64,000 nt of DNA from Deltaproteobacteria bacterium. Lineage in GTDB: Bacteria > Desulfobacterota > Desulfovibrionia > Desulfovibrionales > Desulfovibrionaceae. Positions 53,561 through 62,017 of this stretch are shown in pieces. The position numbers and the translations under genes were made by a program. The notes below the pieces were generated by a model, which searched no databases, had not been told where the DNA came from, and saw only the letters and a program-made list of their open reading frames with translations. The stretch lies in the NCBI GenBank assembly GCA_031285295.1, contig JAITWK010000042.1:62001-126000 (forward strand), in the 5' to 3' direction. Position 1 is the first letter of the stretch. Each line of letters begins with the position of its first letter.

Positions 53561-54787
53561 TTAATTTTGCTTTTGCGCTTCTTTCATTTGGTCAAGCTTG
53601 CTGCCCATGCGCCTATTCATCGAAATGCGTCCGGTATCTTCCATAGCCAGCTTTCTGGCGTCCCGCAGATTTTTCACTGTGCCGCCTACAGTGCCGAGTA
53701 CGCCGCTGGCTCCACCATCTCTGGCCGCTTGTGCGGCAGAAGCCACGTTTTTGATCATGCCGGGAGTGTTCGCGCCAGCGGCAGCCGCAGCTATCCCCGC
53801 GCCAGCGGCCAGACCGCCGACTTGCGTTATGGTTTGGGTCATGTGATGGCCGGTGCTTACATGTGCGCCCTGGATGATCCCGGCCACAACGTCAGGCAGA
53901 GCCTTGGTCAGGGCCAGCAGGATCAGCGCGATGACGAGCAAAGCGCCCAAGTCTCTATAGGTGAGTTCTACTGGTATAATTATCAGGTCTTGAATGAAGG
54001 AAAATCCCAAGCCAAGCACCACATAGAGGACGTAAAGCTTGAAGCCGACCGAAATGACGTAACGCAGCAGGTTGGTAGCGTATTCACGAAAAAAGGAGCA
54101 GCCGCCAAAGCCCAGCAGAATAAAACTGGCCCCGACCGCTACAAAAGCCTCGCATTTTACGTAAACAATTTGTATGGTTATCAGCGCGAAGCAAATCAGA
54201 ATTGCCAAACCGCCAAGGAAAAAACCAAGAGAATTGACCGGACTCCATAGTGATATTTTGTCCATTATTGCACTGAATACTTCAAACCCTTTATCCAAAG
54301 GATTCATAACAATTTCTTTAGAATTATACTCTGGCCCCAAAGCGCCAGTAAAATCAGTCAGGCCGATCATGATTGCTTTTGACCATTCAGCGTAGTTGAC
54401 GATGCAGACCAAAATGAGGCCACCGCTTACAGCGGCCATAACCAAGCCGCCCATGATATCTTCCAAGGCTTCGCGTTTGATCACGGCTGTAAGGCCGAGC
54501 ATCACAATCTCCAGGGTGAAGAATATAACGAATAGGCTTTGTACAGAGTTTTCGAGTTTACCGGCCCATGCTTGAGAACGAGTAAAAAATTCATTGACTA
54601 CATCTGTAATAATAGATGTATTATGTGCCGTGACTGCTTCAGCAGTGACTCTTTCATCGCCTGCATTGTAAAATTGCGGTGCAGCAGATGAAATTTGACT
54701 GCTTAAAAGCAAATATGATAAAATAATAACACTCACAATCACAAGGAAAGTTATTATGTTAAAACGATTTTTTATTTTAATGTTCAT
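53561..54787 (-). CDS. trbL: TrbL/VirB6
   Basis: A 408-aa polytopic inner-membrane protein of the TrbL/VirB6 family. Hydrophobic segments run from the N terminus (signal-like) through about residue 300, including LALAIVILLALTKALPDVVAG-type helices. Gly/Ala-rich repeats (LAAGAGIAAAAAGAN) and a charged tail end it. It forms part of the channel. The first 32 bases of the gene are overlapped, on the other strand, by the small lipoprotein gene at 54756. Confidence 0.87.
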   Translation of the reverse strand: MNIKIKNRFNIITFLVIVSVIILSYLLLSSQISSAAPQFYNAGDERVTAEAVTAHNTSIITDVVNEFFTRSQAWAGKLENSVQSLFVIFFTLEIVMLGLTAVIKREALEDIMGGLVMAAVSGGLILVCIVNYAEWSKAIMIGLTDFTGALGPEYNSKEIVMNPLDKGFEVFSAIMDKISLWSPVNSLGFFLGGLAILICFALITIQIVYVKCEAFVAVGASFILLGFGGCSFFREYATNLLRYVISVGFKLYVLYVVLGLGFSFIQDLIIIPVELTYRDLGALLVIALILLALTKALPDVVAGIIQGAHVSTGHHMTQTITQVGGLAAGAGIAAAAAGANTPGMIKNVASAAQAARDGGASGVLGTVGGTVKNLRDARKLAMEDTGRISMNRRMGSKLDQMKEAQKQN

Positions 54788-54941
54788 TGCAACTTTCTCT
54801 ATATCTATTATTGGTTGTAAAGATGAAGAAGAACTTAAATATAAACAAGAAAAACCAACAGTTGAAGAATTGAAAGAAAAATACGGATATAAACCTAAAC
54901 CAGGCGATCTTCATGTTGATGAGGTTAAATCTCCATTTTAA
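54756..54941 (+). CDS. Small lipoprotein at the trbK position, reversed strand (candidate entry-exclusion protein)
   Basis: A 61-aa lipoprotein. The signal FFILMFIATFSISIIGC ends in a lipobox, and the mature part is highly charged (KDEEELKYKQEKP). AAGGAAAG lies before ATG 54756. In RP4 and Ti plasmids, trbK, a small entry-exclusion lipoprotein, sits between trbJ and trbL. This gene is in the same interval but on the opposite strand, overlapping trbL by 32 bases and trbJ by 4. The role is inferred from position, size and type; sequence similarity to TrbK is not visible to me. It is far more AT-rich than its neighbours. Confidence 0.7.
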   Translation: MLKRFFILMFIATFSISIIGCKDEEELKYKQEKPTVEELKEKYGYKPKPGDLHVDEVKSPF

Positions 54942-55762
54942 AATGGATTTTGTATTTTTCCTTCGTAGTCAAAATTAAAATCACCACTAGTAGCCTTTTC
55001 CCATTCGGATTTGTCAAATTGCTCTTGCTTTTGTTTGTTCGCAGTCACAATCGACTCATGCTGCATTTGCATGGCTGACAGACTTTTTAAATCCTGTATT
55101 TCGCTAATCATCATGCTGCTCATAGCGTTTGATGCTTGCTGGATTTCCGTTTCGTTTTGCGTACTCAGGAGGCGTTGCACATGATCGCGCAACGCCCCCT
55201 GATTTTTTGAGAGCGATTGCAACTGTCCGGCAGACATCTTGAAGGTAGCTTCAGCCACTTTATCCAGCTCGATAGAACGGCGTTGCCAGTCTTCCTGAAT
55301 GGCATTGGGGTTTCTGTCATAAACTCCATTTGGGGTTTCGCCATTCGCCAGGCCATACATGACGTTGAAATCCGGGTAAGCAGAGCGGTAAATGTCCACC
55401 AGGGCGCTCATGTCGCCGCGATGGGCGTTCACGTCTGTCAATCGCTGGCCAAGCTCCGTAAAATGATTGGTGTACTTGTCCACCATATCGCCGGGGAGTG
55501 TGGCTAGGCGCTTCAGTTCCGATTGGGCCATAAAAACTTGCTGCTCCGTCTGGATGATCAGCTCTTCATACTGGCGGATCGTGGTTGTCAGCTCGTTAAA
55601 CATCGTGATGCTATCCAGCATCTGCTGAACTACCGTTGAGCAGTTCGTACAGGTAACAGGCACCCCGGCCAGGGCTGGCCCCGTCCAAAGGGAAGTCAGC
55701 AGCACCAGGCCGCAGGACATGGCCAGAAGATTCAATTTGACAATTTGCAGTGTTCTGAACAT
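54938..55762 (-). CDS. trbJ: TrbJ/VirB5
   Basis: A 274-aa exported protein of the TrbJ family (VirB5-like, minor pilus component). A signal peptide covers about residues 1-32 (LLAMSCGLVLLTSLW then GPALA). CTNCSTVVQQMLDSITMFNEL and long helices (IRQYEELIIQTEQQVF) follow. The gene is in the Ti-plasmid order after trbE, although two extra genes separate them. GGGGAAATT lies before ATG 55762. Confidence 0.86.
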   Translation of the reverse strand: MFRTLQIVKLNLLAMSCGLVLLTSLWTGPALAGVPVTCTNCSTVVQQMLDSITMFNELTTTIRQYEELIIQTEQQVFMAQSELKRLATLPGDMVDKYTNHFTELGQRLTDVNAHRGDMSALVDIYRSAYPDFNVMYGLANGETPNGVYDRNPNAIQEDWQRRSIELDKVAEATFKMSAGQLQSLSKNQGALRDHVQRLLSTQNETEIQQASNAMSSMMISEIQDLKSLSAMQMQHESIVTANKQKQEQFDKSEWEKATSGDFNFDYEGKIQNPF

Positions 55763-55916
55763 ATAATTTCCCCAGTGTTAGAGGTGGTTTTACAGTCTTA
55801 AAAGTCCCCGGCGTTTCCGCGCTGGGGCTTTTAGCTTTCCCCAGCCTGAGAATTTTTATCTAAATAAAATTTATACATTTTCATTTTGATACTACCCCCT
55901 TTGGTAGCCATGCTTA

Positions 55917-55956
55917 AAGTTGACTCAGACCTTGCTCACCAGCGCCAAGGCGGTTA
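55917..55956 (+). repeat. 40-bp element shared with 63426-63464
   Basis: AAGTTG..CTCA..ACCT.GCTCA.CAGCGCCA.GGCGGTTA matches the second copy at about 35 of 40 positions (four substitutions, one gap). It contains a small CGCC/GGCG hairpin. It lies 36 bases before ATG 55992 on the plus strand and 155 bases upstream of trbJ on the minus strand. The whole non-coding gap 55763-55991 shows nothing else definite. Confidence 0.6.
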
Positions 55957-55991
55957 TTTTTGGTGGAAAGTACACAAAAATGGAGGCGCAA

Positions 55992-56627
55992 ATGGCCCTG
56001 CCCTATCCCCTCAGAGGAAGAGACGCCAAAGAAAGATTTTGCAGGGAATATACGATCCGCTGCATCAGGCATGGGGTATTGCTGCCTGGAGATTCGGCAC
56101 GCTGTTGCTGTGGAAACCCGATCCAGCAGGAGTTTTTCCAGTTTGCATATGCTCCTAGCAAAACCTTCTTGGCTGGAGCGAACTGTGGCCGCGAGCTTAT
56201 TGAAATAGCCAAACTCGCCACACCAACACTGGTTGATCCTTTTGGATTGCTCCCTCAAGCCGCCAAGAAGACCACAACTGGAGCGGGAGCATCTGGAACC
56301 GGGGAGTCGCGTATTCCGCAAATCAACGTGGAGATGGCTTATGCACTTGATATGCTTCTTGAGATTTGGGACAATAAAGACGGATATTTGAAAAGTATGT
56401 CTGAAAAACTGAACCATTACCCTCAAATAACAATCTACGATAATTTTATTTTGTCGCTCAACAAGGGGGTTCGTTCCACTATAGAAAGGCGTAAAAATCT
56501 GTCTAATTTGCGACAAATTTACGCCAGTTTGCCACGTTTTAAAAAAAAGGGATTGAGTATGCGAAATATACATTTTCCTAACCTCGAAAAACGGCTGTCT
56601 GCACTTGGAGAAGTGAGTTTGCTTTAA
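55992..56627 (+). CDS. Unrecognised plus-strand protein inside the trb operon, with Cys cluster
   Basis: A 211-aa soluble protein I do not recognise. The N-terminal half has a cysteine group (CREYTIRCIRH, ARCCCGNPI) and a later ANCGREL that may bind metal. After a Thr/Gly-rich linker comes a helical C terminus with many Lys and Arg (LPRFKKKGLSMRN). ATG 55992 has GGAGG five bases upstream; ATG 55980 is possible. It is convergent with the 56624 gene (4-base overlap) and divergent from trbJ. Its place suggests an accessory, perhaps regulatory or DNA-binding, role. Confidence 0.55.
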   Translation: MALPYPLRGRDAKERFCREYTIRCIRHGVLLPGDSARCCCGNPIQQEFFQFAYAPSKTFLAGANCGRELIEIAKLATPTLVDPFGLLPQAAKKTTTGAGASGTGESRIPQINVEMAYALDMLLEIWDNKDGYLKSMSEKLNHYPQITIYDNFILSLNKGVRSTIERRKNLSNLRQIYASLPRFKKKGLSMRNIHFPNLEKRLSALGEVSLL

Positions 56628-57178
56628 ATATTTTCAAACGGATAAAGTTCATCAAGGGAGCAGCAACTGCCTCGTTCGCGAATATCAGCTAATACTTCAG
56701 CAGATATTCCGAGTTTTGCTATAAGTTCTGCATCGGTGTTCAAGTCTTCAATTTTTTTTATTTTATCCAATCTTATTTCAACCGATTCTCGCAACATTTC
56801 TCTAACAAACTCTGGTACAATATTTTCTTTAACTATTTTTCTTTTCTCTTCTATTGCATGAATATCTATATCAGTTCGACCAGTTGGAAGTATTTTAAAA
56901 AACAGATAATCTTGCTCTTCATCATGAATAGCATCCCACAATGCATGAGTGGCCGGACAAATATAAAGCTCATCCCAATAGTCTGAATAATAATCCTCCA
57001 GAAAAGTATTCATTTCCTGCATGGTTGTAGCGCATGACATGAAGAATGGTCCCCACGGAATACGGCGGGCATCGCTATAGAAATAAAAATCCGGCACAGC
57101 ATTTTCCAATGCTTCTTGCATATCTGCCGTTTGGCATATGGAACCGTCCGCTTTGACATAAGAAATACTCAGTTTCAT
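56624..57178 (-). CDS. Unrecognised protein between trbE and trbJ
   Basis: A 184-aa cytoplasmic protein without a recognised domain. It includes NAVPDFYFYSDARRIPWG, DYYSDYWDELYICPATHALW and a charged helical C terminus with LGISAEVLADIRERG. The motif LGISAE.LA.IR is also found at the end of the protein cut off at the right edge (63722). ATG 57178 has GGGAGGA seven bases upstream and forms ATGA with the trbE stop, so it is part of the trb operon. Confidence 0.62.
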   Translation of the reverse strand: MKLSISYVKADGSICQTADMQEALENAVPDFYFYSDARRIPWGPFFMSCATTMQEMNTFLEDYYSDYWDELYICPATHALWDAIHDEEQDYLFFKILPTGRTDIDIHAIEEKRKIVKENIVPEFVREMLRESVEIRLDKIKKIEDLNTDAELIAKLGISAEVLADIRERGSCCSLDELYPFENI

Positions 57179-59628
57179 GCCAGTTCCTCCCTGATCCCGG
57201 TCTGGCTGGCCAGCCATTCAGAGCGCCATGTCTTCGGGTACTCGCTCATCAGGCGATGCACTTCGGCCTGGTGCTCTTTGCTGGAGCGTCCGATAAAGGC
57301 CAAAGTTTTCTGACCAAGCTGCAAATTGACCAGGCGGCACCCTTCCCAACTTTTGATGTAATATTCGCGCTTGGGCCTCGCCCTGGCGATAATTTGGAGT
57401 TCGGTTTCGTTCAGACCTTGCTTCAGGTAAATTTTCCGGATCGTCTCGTTATTGGTGGCTTCATGGTTCGGCAGATAGATTTTTGTCGGGCAGGACTCGA
57501 TAATCACATCCATAATTTCACTTTTGACGGCGTCCGTGAGCTGCTGCGTGGCCATGACCACGATGCAGTTTTTTGAGCGCATCATTTTAAGCCAGGAGTT
57601 GATTTTCTTTTGAAAAATTGGATGGCCAAGCGTCACCGAAGCTTCGTCAATAAAGATAACCGTGGGGTGGCCCAGGAGACTGTTTTCAATGCGGTGGAAC
57701 AGGTAGAGGATGACCGGCAGAATGTTTTTCTCGCCCAGGGCCATCAACTCTTCCAGCTCGAACACGGTAAAATCGGAAAGCGTCAAGCCGTCCTCGCTGG
57801 CATCAAGCAAATTGCCCATCGAGCCGTCTCTGGTGTAATGGCGCAAAGCATCAGCCAACTCAGAATCTTTTGGCTTCACAAGGTTTAAAAGGTGGAGCAG
57901 GGCGCGGTGTTCTGGCGGCTGGGTAGCCAGAAGCTTCATGCTATCGGTCAGCGCCATTCTTTGCTTTGGAGTGATTTGTTTTTCTGATTGCAGATAGATC
58001 AGGTTTTCCACCCACTCGATCGCCCAGGTCAGTTCAGCAGCGGATTTATCCACATCACGAAGAGGCGCGAAAGCAAGCTTGCTGCCTGACCTACCTATGT
58101 CAAAATGCTTGCCGCCAGCGGCGTGGCAAGTAATTTCCATGGAGTTTTTGACGTCAAAGGCGAAAATTGAGGCATTTTGATAGCGTCTGAACTGCATGGC
58201 CATGAGAGTCAGCAAAGCCGATTTGCCGCTGCCTGTGGTGCCGACGATGAACATATGGCCAAGATCGCCGACATGCGGATTGAAATAAAACTGGCTGTTG
58301 CCGTCTGTGACCAGCACGGCCAGACAAGGTGACTTGGCCGGATAAAGCGGGTTGGGGTTGAGTGTGCGGCCATGCCAAATGGTGGCCAGCGGCAGCAGAT
58401 GGCTTAAATTGTAAGTGTGGACGAGCGGACGGCGGACATTGGCAAAACCGTTGCCGGGGTGTGTTCCGAGCCAGGCTTCCAGGGTATTGATCGACTCAAC
58501 CCGGCAAGGGAAGCCTAGTGTCTGGAATACTTTTGCAACTTCCCGCGTGGAGTCTTCCAAAACGCTCAGATCTGGATTGGTCAGAATCACCGTAGAAGTC
58601 AGATAGCCGAAAGCCACATCATCACTTTCAAGTTCCGCTCTGGCTTCTTTGGCGTCAGCTACCATCTGAAAGGCATGTTCATTTACCTTCGGGTTTTTTG
58701 ATGGAAAAATGCGGTTTAGAAAGGAAACTGTTTTTTGATTCCAGGCGTTCTGGTAGCTATCCAGCTCCTTGTCCGCCGTTCTTTTGTCCAGAAAGATAAA
58801 GCGAGTACAAAAGCTGAACTCCAAAGGTAAATGCTCAAGTTTTTCCAGCATGGCCGGATAACTGGCGTTCGGTAGCCCATCTATGCTTAGAGCTGCTATG
58901 TATTTATCGCCGATCCTTGGTGTAAGGCCACCATACAAATTTTGCGAAGGCAAAAGCGCATCAAGATACATGGGGCAATCAGGCAGTTTAATAGGCTGAT
59001 AAATGCCGGTAATCAGAGCGTGGATTACGCTTAAAAGGTCGCTGTACTTTACAGGCGTGACGTTGTCATAACGATCTTTTTCATGGAGTGTATACGTTCC
59101 CAGCCTTTCGAGGTTTAGAACGCTGGAAAATTTATCCTCAAAATTACGCAGGCTAGTCTCAAAATATTTGAGCGTTTCTTCCAGATTTTGCTCACGCGCG
59201 GAACCGCTGGCATGGGCGATCAGCTTTTCTGCGTTGTAGTTAGGCAGGAAGGTCAGGCAGAGATATTGATCCGTGTTAAAACAGGTTTTTCCCTGAAAAA
59301 ATTCCCGCCGCTCTTCGTCAATCATTTTGGAAATCGGATCAGGAAAATGGCTTGCTTCTCTGGCCGGATAAAAGGTGTTTTCTGTTCTATTTGCGTAAAC
59401 ATGTGCCATCCAGCCATCACCAAAGCTCAACAGGCCGGAGTTCACCATTTCCGCCATATTGTTCAATTCCGCATTGGTGGAGGAGGCTGTATCATTGCCT
59501 ATGTACTGGTACATGGTCAAAAACGAGCCATCTTTATTGCAAATGACCGTATCGGAAACCATGCGGCCATAAACCAGCAGATCAGCCAGGCCTTTTATGT
59601 TTTTGCGGAATGTTTTAAGCTTGAGCAT
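57175..59628 (-). CDS. trbE: TrbE/VirB4 ATPase
   Basis: An 817-aa ATPase of the VirB4 family that powers pilus assembly and substrate transfer. The Walker A GTTGSGKS is at 463-470. Walker B PTVIFIDEASVTLG and MATQQLTDAV follow, and the N-terminal CagE/VirB4 domain spans residues 1-400. ATG 59628 (GGAAAATATT upstream) is chosen over the open frame to 59649. The C terminus overlaps the next gene by four bases. Confidence 0.92.
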   Translation of the reverse strand: MLKLKTFRKNIKGLADLLVYGRMVSDTVICNKDGSFLTMYQYIGNDTASSTNAELNNMAEMVNSGLLSFGDGWMAHVYANRTENTFYPAREASHFPDPISKMIDEERREFFQGKTCFNTDQYLCLTFLPNYNAEKLIAHASGSAREQNLEETLKYFETSLRNFEDKFSSVLNLERLGTYTLHEKDRYDNVTPVKYSDLLSVIHALITGIYQPIKLPDCPMYLDALLPSQNLYGGLTPRIGDKYIAALSIDGLPNASYPAMLEKLEHLPLEFSFCTRFIFLDKRTADKELDSYQNAWNQKTVSFLNRIFPSKNPKVNEHAFQMVADAKEARAELESDDVAFGYLTSTVILTNPDLSVLEDSTREVAKVFQTLGFPCRVESINTLEAWLGTHPGNGFANVRRPLVHTYNLSHLLPLATIWHGRTLNPNPLYPAKSPCLAVLVTDGNSQFYFNPHVGDLGHMFIVGTTGSGKSALLTLMAMQFRRYQNASIFAFDVKNSMEITCHAAGGKHFDIGRSGSKLAFAPLRDVDKSAAELTWAIEWVENLIYLQSEKQITPKQRMALTDSMKLLATQPPEHRALLHLLNLVKPKDSELADALRHYTRDGSMGNLLDASEDGLTLSDFTVFELEELMALGEKNILPVILYLFHRIENSLLGHPTVIFIDEASVTLGHPIFQKKINSWLKMMRSKNCIVVMATQQLTDAVKSEIMDVIIESCPTKIYLPNHEATNNETIRKIYLKQGLNETELQIIARARPKREYYIKSWEGCRLVNLQLGQKTLAFIGRSSKEHQAEVHRLMSEYPKTWRSEWLASQTGIREELA

Positions 59629-59672
59629 AATATTTTCCAATTGGTACAAATCATTTAAAACAGGAGCTAAAA

Positions 59673-59894
59673 ATGGAAGAACTTAAACAACTATTGATTG
59701 AACAAAATAAATTGTTATGTGAGCAAAATATGATCCTAAAAACTGCATCTAAAAACATGCTCTATGAACTTATTGCAATAAAACTACATACTGATCCGCT
59801 CTATAAAATGACACTCTTTGATGCAAAAAAATATGAAAACCTTAAAGCAATGAATCAAAAACTTTTTGAGCGGACTGAAATATCAAAATTGTAA
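59673..59894 (+). CDS. Small coiled-coil protein inserted between trbD and trbE on the opposite strand
   Basis: A 73-aa charged helical protein (EELKQLLIEQNKLLCEQ, then AMNQKLFERTEISKL) likely to form a short coiled coil. No TM or signal. AGGAG lies seven bases before ATG 59673. The gene is divergent from trbE and convergent with trbD, with only three bases separating it from the latter. It is AT-rich like the lipoprotein at 54756. Function unknown. Confidence 0.6.
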   Translation: MEELKQLLIEQNKLLCEQNMILKTASKNMLYELIAIKLHTDPLYKMTLFDAKKYENLKAMNQKLFERTEISKL

Positions 59895-59897
59895 CCT

Positions 59898-60215
59898 CTA
59901 ATCCCAACGTACTATTTGTTTTTTGCTGACTGTCTTCTGCCAAATATTCGTTTTAGCCGGGTAATACGGCTGGTACTTGATGAAACGCAGCCAACTACGC
60001 ACCAGCAGCGGATCTTTTTTTGCCGCCGCACGTAAGAAAAAACTTGCGATAAACCAAAACGCCACGCCAAGAATCAGCACCACCGCGCTAAAAGAGGAAA
60101 GCACAAAGGCCGTAGGAATGAGAGCCGCAATCAAAATCGGCTCTCTTTCCGCGCCAAAAAACAGGTTCGGCTTGTGCAATGAGCGGTGAATGGCAATGCT
60201 TTGCAGTTCCACCAT
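59898..60215 (-). CDS. trbD: TrbD/VirB3
   Basis: A 105-aa small inner-membrane protein. Motif IHRSLHKPNLFFGAEREP and two adjacent hydrophobic helices (LIAALIPTAFVLSSFSAVVL) fit TrbD/VirB3, which works with TrbE. ATG 60215 is chosen over the upstream TTG 60224 because it follows the trbC stop directly. Confidence 0.87.
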   Translation of the reverse strand: MVELQSIAIHRSLHKPNLFFGAEREPILIAALIPTAFVLSSFSAVVLILGVAFWFIASFFLRAAAKKDPLLVRSWLRFIKYQPYYPAKTNIWQKTVSKKQIVRWD

Positions 60216-60216
60216 T

Positions 60217-60519
60217 TTAGCCAAACCACCATTTTGCGATGTGACCGCCGCCGTAGATGATCACGCCGCCGATGGCTATTCGCATCAAATATGTAACCCA
60301 GGCCTCCAGCCCTTCTTTGTTGTAAACATACATGATGCCAGCTATCACGACCGCCAGGGCCACGATCAAACCGGCTATCGTGCCAGTCATCAAATCCAGA
60401 ATCTTTTGCAGCGGAGAGCTAAACAGTGCGCCTACTTCGGCAGCACCGGCCAGATCCGGCATCAGAAGCAGGCCACCACAAATCAGAGCGGCACAGGCAA
60501 AACGCTTGTTAAACTTCAT
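60217..60519 (-). CDS. trbC: TrbC/VirB2 pilin
   Basis: A 100-aa prepilin of the conjugative pilus. The signal peptide (FACAALICGGLLLMPDLAGAAE) precedes two hydrophobic helices (IAGLIVALAVVIAGIMYVY and IAIGGVIIYGG) typical of VirB2/TrbC. RP4 TrbC is cyclised; whether this one is, the sequence does not say. GAGGTACTTT lies before ATG 60519, which overlaps trbB by 11 bases. Confidence 0.87.
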   Translation of the reverse strand: MKFNKRFACAALICGGLLLMPDLAGAAEVGALFSSPLQKILDLMTGTIAGLIVALAVVIAGIMYVYNKEGLEAWVTYLMRIAIGGVIIYGGGHIAKWWFG

Positions 60520-61567
60520 AAAGTACCTCGTAATCATATTGTTGAGTGTTATTGTTCCAGCCAAGAATCTTGACTGCTTGCTTCAGTCTGCGGCCTTCCG
60601 GAGTTTTTGCGATAAACAGAGCCAGATTCACCGTGGAGCCGATGAGCGGCTCCAGGGCGGCATCTGCTGAAGTTTCCATTGCGTATTGTTTGAGTTTGAG
60701 CAGGCCATCCAGGGCCGAGTTGGCGTGAATGGTGGCAATGCCACCGGGATGGCCGGTATTCCAGGCATTGAGCAGACTCAAGGCGGGGCCGGGGTTATAA
60801 CGATCTTCGCCATTCGGCATGATCACATATTCGCCGCCGCGAATTTCGCCCAGGAAGATCCGATCCGGACGCAGCCGCAGGCAAGCGCGAAGCAGAGTAT
60901 TGGCCGAAATATGCAGGGTGGTGCGAAGCGGTGTGATATTCGCGCTGCTGACTTGCAGCTCGACCGTATCTTCAATGATCGCCAGGCGATCTTCCGGACA
61001 AAGCTCAGAAAGCTTGTGGATAATGCCGTTAACCAGCGTGGTTTTGCCGGAGCCAGTACCGCCGACCACCAGAATGTTATCTTTGGCCAGGATCGAATAG
61101 CTGATAATATCGGCCACGGATTCCGGCATAATTCCGGCCTGGACGTATTCATCAAGGGAGAAAACCTTGCTGGCTTTCTTCCGGATGCTGAACATGGGAT
61201 TGCTGACCACAGGCGGAAAAACTCCTTCAAACCTTGAACCGTCAAGGGGCAATTCGCCTTCCACAATTGGACGATCCACAGTAGCGACACTATCCAGGGC
61301 CGAGGCGACCAGCGTAATCACCGACCGGGTTCTATCCGGCTCAATATCCCCTGGCTTATCTACATCCTCTTTAGATTCAGCGACTGTTCCATCTGCAAAT
61401 ACACGCTGCATCGGCTGGCCGAAGCGCTCAATCCAAAGCTTCATGTCCGGATTGACCATAATTTCGAGTACAGTCGGATCATCCAAAGCCTTAAGAATCG
61501 TTTCTCCAATGTTGAAACTCAGGCTTTCCAGCAGGGTTTCGGGGGAGTTTTTGGAGTAATTACTCAT
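60509..61567 (-). CDS. trbB: TrbB/VirB11 ATPase
   Basis: A 352-aa hexameric ATPase of the VirB11 family. Walker A GGTGSGKT is at 169-176, the Asp box LAIIEDTVELQ follows, and Walker B DRIFLGEIRGGE and His box WNTGHPGGIATIHANS are intact. It energises pilus formation and substrate entry. ATG 61567 overlaps the preceding stop (ATGA). The frame is open to 61582. Confidence 0.91.
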   Translation of the reverse strand: MSNYSKNSPETLLESLSFNIGETILKALDDPTVLEIMVNPDMKLWIERFGQPMQRVFADGTVAESKEDVDKPGDIEPDRTRSVITLVASALDSVATVDRPIVEGELPLDGSRFEGVFPPVVSNPMFSIRKKASKVFSLDEYVQAGIMPESVADIISYSILAKDNILVVGGTGSGKTTLVNGIIHKLSELCPEDRLAIIEDTVELQVSSANITPLRTTLHISANTLLRACLRLRPDRIFLGEIRGGEYVIMPNGEDRYNPGPALSLLNAWNTGHPGGIATIHANSALDGLLKLKQYAMETSADAALEPLIGSTVNLALFIAKTPEGRRLKQAVKILGWNNNTQQYDYEVLYEV

Positions 61568-62013
61568 TTCAACACCCACCAAAAAATCATAGAGGCCAAA
61601 AAAGCGCCCAAGCCTGCATAAAGCAGGATATCAACCAGTTTGGAGCCAGATTTACTTGACGAATCAGACGAACTGGACGGCTTGGCCGATTGCGAAGCTT
61701 CGGCCTCGATCGCTTTCTGACCAGGCTGAAAAGTTGTTGCCAACATTTGCTGCATTTTGCCTGTTTCGTGGGTCAGCAAAGCGACCATGGCCTTTTCGTG
61801 GCGCTTGTGTTGCTTCTCAATTTCGGTCAGGTATGCGTTCATCAGCGTGACAAGCATCAGAATCGGATCATCCTTGCCGACAAGCAGATTATGCTTCATG
61901 GCCAGCAGCGCCCTGGCTTCTTCCAGCGAGATGCCTCTGCCGTCATCAGCCAGCACGGGTTCGGCTTCGACCGTAGGCATTTCAGCCTGGCCATGTTCGT
62001 TTTGCTCGTTCAT
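61564..62013 (-). CDS. TraM-like protein with C-terminal TM
   Basis: A 149-aa protein. A disordered N terminus precedes GISLEEARALLAMKHNLLVGKDDPILMLVTL, a helix and a Ser-rich linker, and one C-terminal TM segment (LLYAGLGAFLASMIFWWVL). The block around LLVGKDDPILMLVTL resembles TraM proteins encoded near traL and traK of IncP-type elements. It lies at the head of the trb operon, overlapping trbB. The start ATG 62013 is chosen over 62052. Low certainty on the family name. Confidence 0.55.
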   Translation of the reverse strand: MNEQNEHGQAEMPTVEAEPVLADDGRGISLEEARALLAMKHNLLVGKDDPILMLVTLMNAYLTEIEKQHKRHEKAMVALLTHETGKMQQMLATTFQPGQKAIEAEASQSAKPSSSSDSSSKSGSKLVDILLYAGLGAFLASMIFWWVLK

Positions 62014-62017
62014 AAAA

